Assembly (NCBI GenBank): GCA_030248215.1
Contig: JASANG010001446.1
Location: 1-64,000, forward strand
Direction: 5' to 3'
Origin: Enoplolaimus lenunculus
Taxonomy: Eukaryota > Nematoda > Enoplea > Enoplida > Thoracostomopsidae
Length of the DNA stretch: 64,000 bases
The notes under the pieces were generated by a model. That model made no database searches. It was not told where the DNA came from and saw only the letters and a program-made list of their open reading frames with translations. Both the position numbers and the translations under genes were made by a program. Positions 45,303 to 56,339 of the stretch are shown piece after piece (the stretch's first letter is position 1; each line of letters starts with the position of its first letter).

Positions 45303-45565
45303 CCCTTTCACTCAGTGAGTATACTATGAGCAACTAAATGCAATAATGTACGAGCAATACAGACACTGTGAGCAGTGTTTAACATTTATAACATATATGC
45401 GCAGTGCAAAGTGTCCACAAGACGTGAGAGCCTACTCGGGCTCGAGCGTCAAGCTCCTATAGCTCAGTGGTCACCGTAAACGCCTCCCACTCATGAGACT
45501 GGGGTTCGAATTTTACCTTAAAAATACATCTCGTATAAAATTGAAAATATTCATGTGAGAAAGCG
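45303..45565 (+). mobile_element. piggyBac-like MITE with internal tRNA-like sequence, copy 2
   Basis: 263 bp between TTAA duplications (45299-45302 and 45566-45569), ends CCCTTTCACTCAGTGAG and CATGTGAGAAAGCG. Contains TCCTATAGCTCAGTGGTCAC (A-box-like) and CTGGGGTTCGAATTTTACC (B-box-like) at about 45455-45520. Same length and content as 12619-12880, inserted the other way round. Confidence 0.8.
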
Positions 45566-45788
45566 TTAAAATAACGGAAATGGAAATTAATTCATTTACT
45601 TTTGCGCCTGCACAATTTAATCTTGAATTGTAATCACATTGCGATGGTGAAAGAGCTATTTTGATAAAAGTTAAGTGTATTATATCATCTTTATCGATGA
45701 CTAAGATTATATTACAAAATTTTACACACATACGTCTTTATGGCTATATTTTTAACGTGGTATATATTTGACCATTCTTCAGTGTTCG

Positions 45789-45931
45789 GGCCCATGTATA
45801 AAACAGGGCCACAACTGTAGTATAGGCATATTCCTTAGCTTAAGCATAAGGCAAAAAAGATTAGTCTAAAGCTTAATCTTATATTACAGTCCCGCAGGAA
45901 AACGTTCCGGACCTGGTTCTATACATGGGCC
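45789..45931. mobile_element. hAT-like MITE (GGCCCATGTATA family) with perfect 8-bp TSD
   Basis: 143-bp element with ends GGCCCATGTATAAAACAGGG and TGGTTCTATACATGGGCC, flanked by a perfect AGTGTTCG duplication (45781-45788 and 45932-45939). Interior has TATTCCTTAGCTTAAGCATA-type sequence. Sister of 7409-7582. Confidence 0.88.
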
Positions 45932-46589
45932 AGTGTTCGTACAAATTCCGATGCCAAATTTGTTCAGCGTAAAAAATATGTTTAATTTGGTTTTGCATTT
46001 TTGGTGTCGTTTTTAGTAGCTGCAAAAATTGCTTTCATTTGATTAAAAGCTTGTATTTTTTGCAAAGATTTGTATGTACAATTTTGAGTTAATTTTCGAG
46101 ATTTCTTATAAATTTGATGGCCTTCCTGGTCCGGTATTTTTCACCACCAGTTGTAATAAAGTTTTGCGCGTGTAATTTATGGAGTTTTACGAATGTCTTC
46201 TAAAACAACTTAGCAAGGTTATATATACACCGGAGGCATGAATTTGGCTCCGATATAATAGAAAATCGACCACCGTCAGGATTATCTGTTAAGTTTAGCA
46301 ATTTTGGTAATGGATTTTCTGAATCTTTATGTCAGTCCCACGGTACCATTGGTTTGGATTGCGCACAAAATGAACAGTCATTTGTTAAAAGATCTAGTGT
46401 CCAATAAACGTTAACTGGGCAAACTATACCGTCCGCGGTAGCATACACAGCTAGTACTGGACGCATATGATATCTAAGAAACTATATCCGGACACCTAAA
46501 TAAAAGACGTTCGGACGCAAATATAAGATATTTGACATATTTGAAAGAACAGAAACCTGTCAGTAATGCGTGTTTTTTTCACTGTGATT

Positions 46590-46830
46590 TTGGCGGGAAA
46601 ATTCAAATCTTGACAGAAATTCAAATTTTGGTGGGAAATTCAAATTATGACGTGAAAATTTAAATTTTGGCGGCAAATTCAAATTTTGGCTGGAAAATTG
46701 ATTTTGGCAGGAAATTCGAATTTTGGATGGAAAATTCACCTTTTGGAGGGTAAATTCAAATTTTGCCATTGAAATTAAAATTTTGGTAGGAAAATTCAAA
46801 TTTTGGCGAGAAATTTTAATATAGCTCTTA
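46590..46830. repeat. Degenerate ~19-bp tandem repeat
   Basis: About a dozen diverged units of the type GGCGGGAAAATTCAAATTTT. Produces a repetitive FPxKxxFxxQNLN-like shadow frame on the minus strand. Confidence 0.8.
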
Positions 46831-47963
46831 CTTTTGGTATGCGGACATTTTTTCAAAACGAAAACTATATGTGGATATTTCGTGGAAAACGAAAACTATG
46901 CATGGACGCGGTAGCTAGCAAAAATTGTGTCCGCTCAAAATTACTGCGATAATCTATTGTGTCCACAGAAAAAATAAACAGGGCGGACAATTCGTGCGCA
47001 ACCCAAATATTACGCTGCTTTACTAACTGTAATTTAACTAAGCCACGGTTGAAGTCTCTGTTTACACCAATTTACTTTTATTAGTAAAACGTCTGATACG
47101 GGGCACGCACAAAATTAAGAATAAACCTGGTAAGGGTCGCAAGATAGGATCTAGTTAGATAAAACCAACAAAACAAGAAACTGGAAAAACCGTTCAGCCC
47201 CTGAGTTACATATTTTCAACGACTTCACAGGCTAGCAAACAACCTCTTTATAAAATTTTTCTTTTTTTGCATCAAGTTATTCCGTTTTCGATTATATATA
47301 ACGACCATAAAAACTCTTGTTTTTAATATAAAAAAATCATTTCAATTATGTTCCGTGCTACAACCGCAAGGCTTATGTAATGACGGAAATAGTGGTCTAA
47401 ACGATTAGAGTGTAAACGTCAAAACATTTTTACTACTTCAGCCTAAGAACTCACTGCCATTTTACACAATACTGCGTTCCAAACAAGTTCCAATAAAGAG
47501 CTATTTCGGCACCAAAATTTCAATGTATTAAAGAATCATTTTTACAAAAAAATGATTTACTAGCACCTATGCTCTGAAACTATAAAAATTAACCACAAGC
47601 AGCCGCTAATAGATTCTATTCTCTATCACAGGTAGAAATGGGGAATGGAAACACGCAACTATGAAAAATTGGATGTGACTGAAAACATTTTTACCCCAAA
47701 CCAAATCAGTGTAATAATATTACAGCCTCTGGGGTAAATCTTGAAATTAATTACACAACTTTGATTGCCGCTAATTAAAATTTGAAGCCTGGTTCCGGTA
47801 AAAATTAAACTACACTCTAACAAATTGTATTCTAATCAGAGCTTTCGTACTACCCTCTTACACAAACCAAGGTAACGTGGACTGACATTATAAGTCATGT
47901 TGTTCTGTGGTCTGGTTTGTTATTGTGATTCAATTTTCGAAGTTTCCTTAATCGTATACTTTT

Positions 47964-48281
47964 CAGGGTACAACCGGAGGTCTGGCTCCGGCCGCGCCAA
48001 CAATTCGGTCTCCGGTTCCGGTAGAATTTTTGCCGGAGGTTCCTGCAATTTGGGTAGTAAAATTTTGTATATCTGTTTAGCGCGTTCTGATTGACTTTTA
48101 TCGCAGTTTTCAAGAAAATTTCAGAAATTTCGAAGAAACTTAGCGTAAAAATTGCACATATTGACTAAAATTAATTAACCATCGTTTTTACTATACCTAT
48201 AACATCGCTACCTCCGGCTTCGGTATGTTTCGTTGACCTCTAGCTCCGACTCCGGTACATTTCACCTCCGGTTGCACCCTG
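47964..48281. mobile_element. MITE, CAGGGTGCAACCGGAGGT family, copy A
   Basis: 318 bp from CAGGGTACAACCGGAGGT to CACCTCCGGTTGCACCCTG, i.e. near-perfect inverted ends, with inner TCCGGTTCCGGTAGAATTTT blocks. Flanks show no clear duplication. Same family as 48815-49162. Confidence 0.75.
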
Positions 48282-48814
48282 GTAGGAACAATCACAAGCA
48301 TAATTTTGGCTGGGAAAAGTTAGGCGCTAAAATTTTTGTAACGAACAAGGGCGGAACAGTATTATAAGCATATTCCTAAGTCTAACCGTAAGAATAAGCA
48401 TATTCCTAAGCCTAAAGCAAAAAATTAGTGTAAAGCTTAAACTCACTATTCTCTATTCCACAGAAAAACGTTCCGCCCGTGATCTTTACACAGGCCATGA
48501 CGTTGAACTCTCTCAATTGGGAGGTTACTAGCTTCGGTCCAAGAAGCCAGCCGGATGAGCGATATCAATGTAAACGTTATATACTTGAGAAAGTGCTACA
48601 TAAAAGGGCGTCATGGTATACAGATAAAAATATTGCCCAATGTTGTCCAGAGCCCCTCAGCACAACCAGAGTCCCGAATTTTACCTGTTTTCCCGGATTT
48701 GAAACGCTTTCGGCGAATTCCCAGCTTTTTTGGCTTTCCCGGACACGGACATCCTAATTAAGGCTTACGCGTTACTTTGAGGATTTAGGCCTGAGAACAT
48801 TCTTATACTAGTAC

Positions 48815-49162
48815 CAGGGTGCAATCGGAGGTGAAAAAGACCGGAGCCGGAGGTCAACGAAACTCGCCGGAGCCGGAGGTGAGGCGAAATTAAGTAGTAA
48901 AAAATGATGGTTAATTAGTTAATTTTAGCCAATATCTACAACATGTTGTTAAGCTGTTTGGTTTCACGCTAATTTTCTGCCAAATTTCGGCAATTCTTTC
49001 ATGAATGTGTCAAAGGTCAATCGAAACGCTCTAAACAAATAAATTTAGGAAAATTATGCAAAATTTTACTACCAAAATTGCCGGAACCTCCGGCAAAAAT
49101 TCTACCGGAGTCGGAGCCCGATTTTCTGCTGGAGCCAGAGTCATACCTCCGGTTGTACCCTG
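48815..49162. mobile_element. hAT-like MITE, CAGGGTGCAACCGGAGGT family, copy B
   Basis: 348 bp with ends CAGGGTGCAATCGGAGGT and ACCTCCGGTTGTACCCTG, flanked by ACTAGTAC (48807-48814) and ACCAGTAC (49163-49170), an 8-bp duplication with one mismatch. Roughly inverted relative to copy A, which lies 0.5 kb away. Confidence 0.8.
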
Positions 49163-52100
49163 ACCAGTACACGCCTCAAAATAAACATTGGCTGTCATCT
49201 CCATCACTAATTGCAACACAGAAACGTTTCATTTTGCATTCAGTACTGAGAAATCTCGCCCTGGATGACATAAGTTTACAAAAGCCTAGTGACACCAGTC
49301 ACCATCACTCCTATTGATTCGGACCCAAAATGGGGACCCTCCTTCAATTGCCGGTGTGAAATTCCACACAGCGGTAAAAATTACAGTAAACCACGCATGT
49401 CACACATTGCGTGCCGCTGGCTATGCTTTGAAAGATATTTGTTGCATGCCACATCGCTTTTCCTCGAAACTAAACACATTTTTACTTTTGGCAAATGTAT
49501 AGATGAGGGCTGTAGCAGCAGTATAAGCAGCTTCCTAAGCCTCGGTGTAAGAACAAGCATATTGCTAAACCTAAGCAAAAATACTCTAAAGGTTACCTCC
49601 ATATCAGTCCCGCGGAAAAAAGGTTCGTTCTTCAGCTATACACTTATCCCTAAGCTTCAACTAAAAGCTACGGTAGTGTATTGTGAAGCCTTACGAAATT
49701 AGAAACAAGAATTTTAACAAGTTATACACCAAAATATAAAAGACAGAATGCAATGCAAACAGTTCAGTTGTCTCTCCGCTGCTGTGTATCAGTAGATAAT
49801 AGAAATTAAGTTCAACTGTAAAACGAACAATATTTTACGATAAAATTTTTCTTTATTGAAAAAGCAAAGTTACACCTGTTTTAAATACAGGCAAAATTTA
49901 CTAAATTCCGGAACCGAAACAGACGACACTTATACAGCACAGGAAATTGTAACCCAAATGGATCCACTTAAATGTATACATAGAGTGGCACATGTTTACT
50001 TTAAGGGCCATCCAGGTTTCTGGTGGGTCTATAAAAGAATAGGTTTAGATTCTAGATTATATTTTTTTGCTTAGGCTTAGGAACACATTTTTGCAACGCT
50101 TAGGCTTAGGAACACATTTTTCAACGCTTTACATTTTTTTGCTTAGGTTTAGGCTTACGCTACGGAACACCGTCTTGTAACGGTAAGCTTAGTCTTAATA
50201 GGCTTAGCAATACGCTTAATCTACTGTTACGCCCCTAAAAGTAACATTGACCCGTAGAGTTCTAATTTTGAATATACCTACAGTTTCTATTGTTTACAAA
50301 CTATTAATGTTTCATGCTAAATGATAAATAACAAACGGTACGTATATACTTGCATAACAAATCGCAAACAAATAAAAAGTTATAGCCATTGCAATCCGGC
50401 CGCAGTCAGTATTTACGAAAACGGCGGCCATGATTTGAAGATACTAAGAACAACGGCCTGAGTAGAAATTTTGGAGTGCGCAAGAAGTAATAGAACCAAG
50501 CTTAGGCCCAATTCGTCACGGCTACAACTTAGAAACCGCTACATCTCAGTACTGAGATTTAAATGAAACATTTTTAAAAAATGTTACGTCTATATTTGAA
50601 TTCAGCCCGTGTAAGTTTTAGTAATTGTTTTTAAACTGACCCGCACATACAGACCAATTAGTTATGGCACATAATATGCATAAATTTTTTTCTAATATCA
50701 AAAATTTCTCACCTGTTCAATGCTAAAATGACATTGCTCTAATAATAAAAACTGCACAAATATAGACTAGGTCGTCACCAGAATGCGAAACACAACACAA
50801 TACGCAATTTAAAATACAACAGTAATAAATTCAAATAATTTTAAACAATAAACAACACAACAAATTACAATTTGGAATAATTTTGTAATATTTTTCTTCT
50901 ACACTGATAAATCAGGCCAAACAGGGCCGGATAAAGCGTTGTACTAAAGTCAGTTTAAGCTTGAGACTAAATTTTTTGTTTAGGCTTAGACTACGGGATC
51001 GTTTTCCGAAGGCGTTGTAATAGAGTCAGTTTAAGCTTTAGACTAAATTTTTTGTTTAGGCTTAGACTACGGCTTAGGCATACGTTCATTCTTGCGCTTA
51101 GGCTCAGGCTTAGACTTAGGAATATGCTTATACTGCTGTTCCGACCCTGTTCTATACATGGGCCGACAAATCTACCACGCTTGTCTTAAGTATTCAATGT
51201 TCGTAAAAGATTCAATGGCAAAATAGTACGCACCAGCAATGACATGCTGGAACTTACTACACGTGGTACGTTAAAAATTCCACACATGTGATCACTAGTA
51301 TACATTACATTAATACAGCAACTGCTGCTATACTACACAAAATTAAGTCGTGACGCTGGTTTGTTGCTGTAAAGACGTCGTAACCTTATTACTCCACAGC
51401 GCTTCACACGCTATTACTCAATAAACACTTACGTAACCCAAAGTCAACAAGAGTAAGGTGACGTTGTACGGTATCGAATGGCGGATGATGAAGGTTGACT
51501 GGAATTTTTCAAACCTGATTTTAAAATAACAAAACATTAAAAGAAACAACGAAATCTCTCAGGGTTGCGTTATACTCGCCGCGTGCATCGATAAAATTTG
51601 TTTATTGATACTGGCTGCTAATCGTCCAATAGATTTTGCCTGTATTTTTGTTGTCAACGCATAGCAGCGCGCGGCGGCGTCCGGTGGCACACGCCACAGT
51701 AAAGTGTAGCGCAACCCTAACTTATACGCCAACGCGTAGCTATACAAAAAGCATTCATTTTCACATAACAATGTACACACAACAGAAATATCAAGCTCAT
51801 AACAAGGTTTGCAGACTACAAATTTCATCGACTTTCAACAAAACAACACTTATCAAAACAAGACACAGGCGAAATAGACGCTAAGAATGTATTTCACAGG
51901 TTTGACTTGAATCGAGCGCAAAATACCGCACTCACCAATAAAGCTTTAGCCATTACCCAAACACAAACCGAACAACATATAACAGTAGTTGTATATATGA
52001 TTGGACCGTGAATGACTCTAGAAGTATGTATGTTTATGACAGAACTATATTTTAGGTGCATAATCGCTTTAATGATTTCTGGGTTAACTAGTAATTCGCA

Positions 52101-52413
52101 AAACACGAAACTGAACTAAATCCCGCCTTTCATATCAGCTCAAACATAATGGTTTGCAAAGACTAAACTCATGACACAGCGCAAAAATACTAATTGCCTT
52201 TCAATCCACTGTATAGATACGTCTAGTTGCTCAATGCTCCGTATATACTACATTCTATTTTTGTGACTAAAATAGGCGGTTTAGCTGTGAGCTGATCACC
52301 ACCAGATTTTCCAACAAAGTATCAAACATCATTCGAAACCACTGATACCGATTGTTTGCTGCCGGCAAAAAACTCGACTCAGTTATATTTTCACACACCA
52401 ACGTTGCACTGTT

Positions 52414-55101
52414 CTATTGCCACTCTGTTCGATCATTGATGTTGATGTTACTGCCGGACTCACTGCACTGACTAGACACCCCACCATCTATTGTTTCATT
52501 CGAATCTTCAAGCTCTCGAACTGCTGACTCCAAATCTTCTGCCAGACGATCATTTGACAGGTCTAACCCGCTCGCATTGGACTCGGAATCACTACCACCT
52601 GCCTGATTTTTGATCGTCCTATGACGGGTCTGGGCATCAATATACGGTTTCACCGTGCGAGAAGCCGTAGTCGCTGAATTATTGCCAACAGATGTTACGT
52701 TTGGCATGTTATGTGGATGTTTTGAACTTAAATGCAGTTCAAGGTTCCGTTCAGAGGTATATACACGCGAACACAGACCACATCGGTATGTACTCATTGG
52801 ATGTGCGCGCTTGATATGTGCGTAAATTGATTTCGGACGTGTGAACTCGCGATGACAATGTGGACATTGGATTGCTTTGTAGGAGTAATGCAACTTCATG
52901 TGAGCGACCGCAGATCGCTTGTGTGCGTATGTGTTTTTGTGACAAATTCCGCACTTAAATCGCCCGTCCGAAAGTTCAATTAAAAATAGCCGTTGAATTT
53001 CTCGCTCTTCTTCAACCTCGGCAGGAACCACTGAAATAAAAAAATCAACAATATGTAGTACCTACAAACATCGAGAACATTGATTTAACATGGACTTGGA
53101 ACTTGAGATTATAACCGCTTTTTGAATTATTCAAATAATGGTTTTTACCACACAGAATACACCAAGGAAATAAAACACATCACGCAAAGCTGAGTAATGT
53201 TGCGACATTCGCAATGATACAACGCAATTGATTAAAGTTTTTTGAAAAAATCATCTTTCAAAATTTACACTTTATTAATGTGCTGCCTTTACACCCTAAC
53301 TGAAGTAAACGTATCTAACAAAATTTAGCCACATATAAGAACTTACAATTTACTTTCAGCCGTTTAACAGCAGAATTCTCGGAAAGTAAGGAACACTGTG
53401 CTGCATTCAATACATCGTTCAAATCAGATGCTGATGATGACGTTACTGCCATTTGTTCTACTTTGCACTCAGATACGAAATTTGGAGCAACCGTTGAACT
53501 GTTGCTGCTGCCAATATTTACCTAAACACATAAACATAACTGGTTTTTAAGTTGACTATGGTTAGGATATTGCTTATATATACTTTAATGAACAAGCGTG
53601 GTCGATCTCGGTCAAAAACCGAGACTGAGACCCGCCCTACCGAGACTGAGGCTAAAAAAGATTTTTTCAACAAAACTTACTGGAAAATTTTATTTTTTAA
53701 ACGATCCCTTAAATGTTTTAATCGCGAAAATGCAACTATTTATGCTTTGTTACAATAAAATCAAAGTGTTTTGGGTTTTCTTTCAAAAATAGAATTTTGA
53801 GTAATCGGAGGATCATTCTGTTTCTCAATACTACGTCTTAAACTTTATATATGAAGTGTACGTTTGCAATGTTTATTGCGTTACAATAACGTTAGAAACC
53901 TGATAAAGACGACCAGTGTTTGTGTTGCGTATGTATTTTAGAGGCGTACAAAAAATAAAGACTGCTGCTATATATGAAATATATACATTAGGAATGTGCA
54001 GATTAATCGGCATCGGTAATAATCGGAACTTTTCTTGAGCATCGGCGTTGGCGTCGGGACTGCAACAAATTACTCATTGTACATATACCAGTCAGTTGGA
54101 ATGCTATCAGTTTCATTTCTTGGCGCATATCTGTGTGTCTGGCCAGGAAAACTGTTATGCGTTTTGCGTTTGTGTATAAAAAATAATTAAAATTAACCTT
54201 TCTTTATACATGCTATAAAACTTACCAAACTATTATTAAAAAGACTGTTTGATAACAGTGTTTGTGCTAGACCAGGCTCTCCAATTTGACCAGCATCTAC
54301 AATTGAACAGGATTCGCCTGAAACAGCAAAACACTTGAGAACAATTTTTGTGTTAGACTAGGCTCTATAATTTAACTATCATCTATAATTGAACATGATT
54401 CGCCTGAAACAGCAAAAACACAAACTTACAATACAAATTTACTTTTTACAACTGCATAAACAAAACCGCCTATAACATTAAACATGTTACAATAATAAGT
54501 TAAAGTTTAATATACACATGTTATTAACCAAAATGTGAACAACTTGCATACCTTGGCTCACATCTACTGTACAAGATGGTTTGCGGAAACTAGTAGCAAC
54601 ACAGCTTAAGGAATCGAGCAGATTAATAGCTTGTGCTGAGTTGTTCAATTTATTTATAGTTAATGACGGCGATGTAGACTGTTCCATTTGAATAACGGCG
54701 TCGAAATCATTCTGGTTCGCTTTATCATCTTCTCCTACCAAACTGCTCTTCATCTCAGCCTCGTTTTCTGTTACGAATTCGACGGATTCTTCACCATGTA
54801 TTATATCCGTTCCAATATCACCATTTGAGACTAACGATTGTATATTTGTGTTTGCTGTGCGCAATTCATCCTCCTCTGTTATGTTCGTAGCATGTTTATC
54901 GGTGCGAAGCAAGACATTTCCACGACTAACTTCGAGTCGATTTTTGATCAAATCGCAGGCCTGAACTGAATCGTCAAATGTTCCGTCTAAGTCACAATCA
55001 TTCAAGTTGCTTTCCAACAGTGTACACCATGTCGCAAAAATCTGCTGTAAGTTGCTGAATGCGGTTCTATATACAACACAATTTGCACACTTCGCAGGCA
55101 T
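52414..55101 (-). CDS. C2H2 zinc-finger protein, three fingers
   Basis: Four exons on the minus strand: 55101-54552, 54317-54226, 53521-53347, 53030-52414 (stop at 52414); phases join to 477 aa. Start MPAKCANCVVYRTAFSNLQQ. The first three exons are acidic and Ser/Asn-rich with no recognised domain apart from an N-terminal CxxC. Exon 4 holds three adjacent C2H2 fingers: C299/C302/H316/H320, C328/C331/H344/H349 and C356/C359/H372/H377, followed by an Asp/Ser-rich tail. Three fingers suggest DNA binding, probably a nuclear regulator; I cannot name the orthologue. The exon 3 donor GTAAGT at 53346 is chosen because it alone keeps the finger frame. Exon 2 has a broken tandem copy just upstream in intron 1. 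Confidence 0.87.
53990..54205. mobile_element. MITE fragment, GATGTGCCGATACC family
   Basis: Starts TTAGGAATGTGCAGATTAAT and continues CGGCATCGGTAATAATCGGA, matching one end of the 32909-33296 element. Partial copy in intron 2 of the zinc-finger gene. Confidence 0.55.
54326..54411 (-). pseudogene. Dead tandem copy of zinc-finger gene exon 2
   Basis: An 86-bp tandem duplication: the exon 2 region recurs with its own acceptor (TTTCAG) and the sequence GGCGAATCATGTTCAATTAT, so an exon-like copy starts at 54403. After nine codons it meets an in-frame TAA, so including it would truncate the protein before the fingers. Confidence 0.8.
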
Positions 55102-56339
55102 AGGTGCAGTACGTTATACAAGCAAAAAGTTCTGTTTTATTACTAAAGCCAGTATTCAGTAATGTACCAAGAAATATAAACAACACAACTAGTTTAATTG
55201 GTATCAAATTTACTACCGAATGGTTTTTGCTATTTTGTTTTTATAATAGACAAATATAAGCAGTACACAGCTCAAACGCAAAATAAAAATATATTTTCAA
55301 TCATCGCTCGTTTCGCGCTTTCATTGCAACGTTTTTCAAGTTCTTCAAAAGCATATGTAAGTTGAAATCTGGCGAGTCTTAAGCAATGGCGGATCCAGGA
55401 TTTCAAAATGGGGGGCCAAAATTTCACAGGTAATAAACTAATTTATTCACCCACACACAAACCATGAACTATTGCCATAAAATTGCTATATAATTTTTGT
55501 CGAGCTGCTGTTGGGGGGGCACGCCCGGGGTGCCCCCCCATGGATCCGCCATTGGTCTTAAGGTTTTTATTTTCAAACTATATATTTAACAAAATCAAAC
55601 CTGTAATGCACGATACTAATCATACTAGCTAACTGGTTATCTGATTCGCACCAACATTCTAAAACTGAAACAGGTAACGATATGGGTTTCGTTATACGAA
55701 TTTGAGATTAAATTTTTAGGGTACTGAAAAAATTACCAACTTTTCTTTTTTGAAGTGCGCACATCAGCGTATCTCATGGACTGTCGTATACAAGATATTA
55801 TTATGAAACATATAACAAAAATGAACTGGCATAAAATAAAAAAGTGGGGAGTGAATTTGCTACAAAAGCGCATTGAAACAGCGCAGAAAATTATTCGGAA
55901 ATGTGGAATATTCACCTGTAAATAGAGTATTAATCACAATAAAACACAAATAATGTTACGGAATTTTGCTGGAAAATGACCGAACTCAAAGAATTGGCAG
56001 AAATGTTGTAAAGCACAGTATATTTAGGGTTGTAAGGTATGCATTTTGATGAAAATTGTAAAGCAGCGGTATATGACAATGTAATGTTTATAAAGGTCAA
56101 AACTGTCAAAAACAGAGAACAATAAAAGGCATAGCTAGGGCAAGCAGAGATCGAAGATGTGCACAAGCGTGACCCCCACAAGAATTCACACCAGAAACCT
56201 CTAACGTAAATTTAAATTCGTGCAAAACATTTGATAACGGTTAAAGATTCGTGTGTACCTGTGTTATTTATTTACAGATCTTGTTTCATTAGTACCGGTA
56301 GTTTTTTCGTCGACATGTAAACATATATGGACAAAAAAT
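55102..56339. other. Intergenic between divergent zinc-finger and BMP genes
   Basis: Shared upstream region of two genes transcribed apart. Contains the hAT-like MITE 55384-55554; nothing else recognised. Both promoters should lie here. Confidence 0.5.
55384..55554. mobile_element. hAT-like MITE (CAATGGCGGATCCA) with perfect 8-bp TSD
   Basis: 171-bp element with ends CAATGGCGGATCCAGG and ATGGATCCGCCATTG, flanked by a perfect GTCTTAAG duplication (55376-55383 and 55555-55562). Interior includes a G-run/C-run hairpin (GGGGGGGC...GCCCCCCC). Confidence 0.9.

Larger units (their letters stand above)
45235..52413. other. Long intergenic repeat-rich region
   Basis: About 7 kb without a recognised gene. 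Contents: TTAA-flanked MITE (45303-45565), hAT-like MITEs (45789-45931, 47964-48281, 48815-49162), a ~19-bp degenerate tandem repeat (46590-46830), and CCTAAGC/TTAGGC-rich MITE relatives at about 48346-48505, 49498-49660, 49998-50245 and 50930-51165. Short frames here are repeat shadows. Confidence 0.55.

Noticed and set aside
46560-46856. 98-aa minus-strand ORF with repeating motif
   Set aside because: Created by the ~19-bp tandem repeat.
49990-50245. TTAGGC-type run as a telomere or interstitial telomere
   Set aside because: Hexamers are irregular and sit inside MITE-like units with ACTTTAAGGG-type ends; no long uniform array.
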